16,354 bases of DNA from Nitrospinota bacterium (GTDB taxonomy: Bacteria > JAUXIQ01): NCBI GenBank assembly GCA_030620925.1, contig JAUXIQ010000010.1, forward strand, positions 1 through 16,354, given 5' to 3'. This document shows positions 14,555 to 16,354 of the stretch, piece after piece (position 1 is the first letter of the stretch; each line of letters opens with the position of its first letter). The notes under the pieces were generated by a model. That model was not told the origin of the DNA, did no database searches, and worked only from the letters and a program-made list of their open reading frames with translations. A program made the position numbers and the translations under genes.

Positions 14555-15313
14555 TTACCGGCTGACGATCGGATTGCACAGCGAGCCGATGTCCGATATA
14601 CGCACCTCCACCTCGTCCCCCACCTTCATGGGGGCGATGCCCGAAGGAGTCCCCGTGGTGATGACGTCGCCCGGCAGCAGGGTAATGGCCTGGGTGACGT
14701 AAGCGATGACCTGGGGTACGTTGAACACCATGTCAGAGGTGCTGGAGGACTGCACGGTCTTTCCGTTGAGAAGAGTTTCCAACAGCACGTTGCCGGGGTC
14801 GGCATCGGTCTCTATGCAGGGGCCGATGGGGCAGAAGGTATCCATCCCCTTGGAGCGGGTGAACTGTGCTTCCTTTGCCTGGAGGTCCCTGGCGGTCACG
14901 TCGTTTACGCAGGTATACCCCAGCACGTAATCCAGGGCCTTATCCTCGGGGACTTTACTGGCCTTCTTACCCATGACCACACCCAGCTCCCCCTCGAAAT
15001 CCACCCTCTTGGTGATGGGGGGATAAACTATACCGTCGTCAGGTCCGATGACAGCGGAGGGAGGCATTAGGAAGATCATTGGCTCGGTGGGCACTTTCTG
15101 CCCGGTCTCCTGGGCGTGGAGGTGATAGTTAAGCCCCACGGCCACCACCTTGGAGGGCTGACAGGGGGTAAGCAGCTTGACCTGGGACAGTCCGTATTTC
15201 GTCCCCGTCCTCTCCAGCTTTCCGAAGATGGAGCCCTTGACCTGGTGCACGGTCTTGCCCGACAGAACCCCGCAGCTCGTCTTCCCCTTATAACTGTACC
15301 TAACGATTTTCAT
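14555..15313 (-). CDS. Fumarylacetoacetate hydrolase (FAH)-family protein
   Basis: This 252-residue protein has the FAH fold with a short N-terminal segment (about 1-50) and the catalytic domain after it. Metal-binding residues are in place: E107 and E109 in FEGEL and D138 in NDVTARD. NYHLHAQE (62-69) and GTPSGI (221-226) are further family marks. FAH-family members cleave or decarboxylate beta-diketo acids; known relatives include fumarylpyruvate hydrolases, acylpyruvases and oxaloacetate decarboxylase or tautomerase enzymes. The substrate here is unknown. It sits between dapB and dapL with gaps of 45 and 24 bases, a position suggesting a link to lysine precursors or oxaloacetate/pyruvate handling (inference). 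GGAGGGG lies seven bases upstream of the ATG. Confidence 0.9.
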   Translation of the reverse strand: MKIVRYSYKGKTSCGVLSGKTVHQVKGSIFGKLERTGTKYGLSQVKLLTPCQPSKVVAVGLNYHLHAQETGQKVPTEPMIFLMPPSAVIGPDDGIVYPPITKRVDFEGELGVVMGKKASKVPEDKALDYVLGYTCVNDVTARDLQAKEAQFTRSKGMDTFCPIGPCIETDADPGNVLLETLLNGKTVQSSSTSDMVFNVPQVIAYVTQAITLLPGDVITTGTPSGIAPMKVGDEVEVRISDIGSLCNPIVSR

Positions 15314-15358
15314 GATAAAACCCCTCCAATAAGCAGGCAGGCACCATTTACGGGGCCA

Positions 15359-16162
15359 CTATTTTAACCCCAAAAGGTCCTGCATGTCATAAAGGCCGGG
15401 AGATTGATTGACTATCCAGCGGGCGGCCCTGAGAGCGCCCCGGGCAAAGTTGTCCCGGCTCTGGGCCACGTGGGTTATCTCCACGCGCTCCCCGAGACCA
15501 CCGAAGATGACGGTATGCTCCCCCACTATATCCCCCGCCCTGAGTGCCTGGATGCCTATGGTCTCCCCGTCTCGCTCCCCGGTGATGCCTGAGCGGCCCA
15601 TGGCGGCTACCTTGTCCAGGTCCCGGCCCAGCGCCTCGGCTATTACCTCCGCCATGCGCAGCGCCGTGCCGCTGGGTGCATCCACCTTATACCTGTGGTG
15701 CGCTTCCACGATCTCCACGTCGTATCCTTCGGCAAGCAGGGGGGCGGCGTCTTTGAGTATCTTCAGCACCACGTTGACCCCCAGGCTCATGTTGGGGGCC
15801 ATGAAGCAGGGCATCTTCGAAGCCAGCTGCACGATTTCCGCCCTGTCGGCTTCGGTGAATCCGGTGGTACCCACGACCACGGCCTTGCCCCTCTCGGAAG
15901 CCGTCTGCATATGCGCCATGGAAGGCTCCGGCAGCGAAAACTCGATTACCAGATCGGCCCCGTCCAAAACTGAGGAGAGGTCCGAAGTGAGCTTGACTCC
16001 GATGCTGCCGCAGCCGCCGACCTCACCGGCGTCTCGCCCCAGGTCGGGGTGATCGTTCCCTTCCACGGCGCCCACCAGCTTCAGCTCTTCATCTGCGTTG
16101 ACCAGATCTATTAGGCGGCGGCCCATACGGCCTCCCGCCCCGGAGATAACTACGTTTATCAC
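15359..16162 (-). CDS. dapB: 4-hydroxy-tetrahydrodipicolinate reductase
   Basis: DapB reduces the DapA product with NAD(P)H to tetrahydrodipicolinate, the substrate of the downstream DapL. The 267-residue protein opens with the nucleotide-binding motif VVISGAGGRMG (4-14). It carries GTTG (98-101) and the active-site signature EAHHRYKVDAPSGT (153-166) with catalytic H155 and K159. I place the start at GTG 16162: it has GAGGGGAG seven bases upstream and puts the Rossmann motif at the usual distance from the N-terminus. An upstream in-frame TTG at 16204 would add 14 residues and overlap dapA, and lacks a comparable signal. The gap to dapA is 38 bases. Confidence 0.96.
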   Translation of the reverse strand: MINVVISGAGGRMGRRLIDLVNADEELKLVGAVEGNDHPDLGRDAGEVGGCGSIGVKLTSDLSSVLDGADLVIEFSLPEPSMAHMQTASERGKAVVVGTTGFTEADRAEIVQLASKMPCFMAPNMSLGVNVVLKILKDAAPLLAEGYDVEIVEAHHRYKVDAPSGTALRMAEVIAEALGRDLDKVAAMGRSGITGERDGETIGIQALRAGDIVGEHTVIFGGLGERVEITHVAQSRDNFARGALRAARWIVNQSPGLYDMQDLLGLK

Positions 16163-16200
16163 AGGAATTCTCCCCTCGCTACGTACTACCCACAGCGCAC

Positions 16201-16354
16201 TCAAACCAGACCGTATTCCTCCATCACGCCCGTGAGGCGTTCCTTATTGGCCTCGGACATCTCGCAAAGGGGCAGGCGCAGCTCACCGCTGATTTTTCCC
16301 ATGAGGGCCAGAGCGGTCTTGACCGGGATGGGGTTGGTCTCGTAGAACATGGCC
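16201..16354 (-). CDS. dapA: 3' end of dapA, 4-hydroxy-tetrahydrodipicolinate synthase
   Basis: Only the last 50 codons are in the window; the gene continues past its end. The translated tail starts [15 protein letters not shown] and contains [12 protein letters not shown], which is the characteristic C-terminal region of DapA (ETNPIPVK followed by LRLPL). DapA condenses pyruvate with aspartate semialdehyde, the first step of the lysine/diaminopimelate branch. The stop is TGA at 16203-16201, 38 bases before the dapB start. Identification rests on this short tail plus the dapB neighbour, and is convincing in combination. Confidence 0.92.
   Translation of the reverse strand, partial: AMFYETNPIPVKTALALMGKISGELRLPLCEMSEANKERLTGVMEEYGLV

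Noticed and set aside
16163-16204. Longer dapB starting at TTG 16204
   Set aside because: It would overlap the dapA stop, add 14 residues ahead of the Rossmann motif and lacks a ribosome site, while GTG 16162 has a strong one.

Overview
The window reads as a stretch of chromosome from an anaerobic, Gram-negative (diderm) bacterium. An ExbB/ExbD/TonB set and two large exported TPR proteins imply an outer membrane. DapL-type lysine synthesis and a DUF2284 metal-binding protein are typical of anaerobes. The overall feel (moderate-to-high GC, GTG/TTG starts, gene content) suggests Desulfobacterota or a related phylum, but no marker here fixes the taxon. I see no mobile elements, CRISPR arrays, tRNAs or rRNAs, and no gene-free stretch longer than 300 bases.

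Layout: almost everything is on the minus strand, so transcription runs from high to low coordinates. (1) 16354-11066 is a biosynthetic operon: dapA (3' end only), dapB, a fumarylacetoacetate-hydrolase-family gene, dapL, folK, panB, panC. It covers lysine/diaminopimelate, folate and pantothenate synthesis, with gaps of only 4-72 bases. (2) A near-consensus sigma70 promoter (10941-10914) then starts a unit with a small coiled-coil/TPR protein and nadA (quinolinate synthase). (3) Two large exported TPR proteins of 766 and 1033 residues follow, joined by a 4-base ATGA overlap. (4) A second promoter with an extended -10 (3709-3680) precedes exbB-exbD-tonB. (5) A lone plus-strand DUF2284 gene converges on tonB with 21 bases between the stops. 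(6) Beyond a 268-base intergenic region lie a minus-strand metallo-beta-lactamase-fold hydrolase and the first 20 codons of an unidentified gene at the window edge.

The most interesting part is 1631-9121: two large periplasmic TPR proteins next to a complete inner-membrane energising complex (ExbB, ExbD, TonB), with no TonB-dependent receptor in the window. The 1033-residue TPR protein has a TonB-box-like segment (LPEVVIVG, residues 39-46) just after its predicted signal peptide. I infer that it may contact TonB directly and that these five genes form one trans-envelope machine. That is a hypothesis. A second point is that a textbook rho-independent terminator for minus-strand RNA lies at 783-809, beyond the plus-strand DUF2284 gene. 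Either the tonB message runs antisense across DUF2284, or the hydrolase gene has an attenuated leader.
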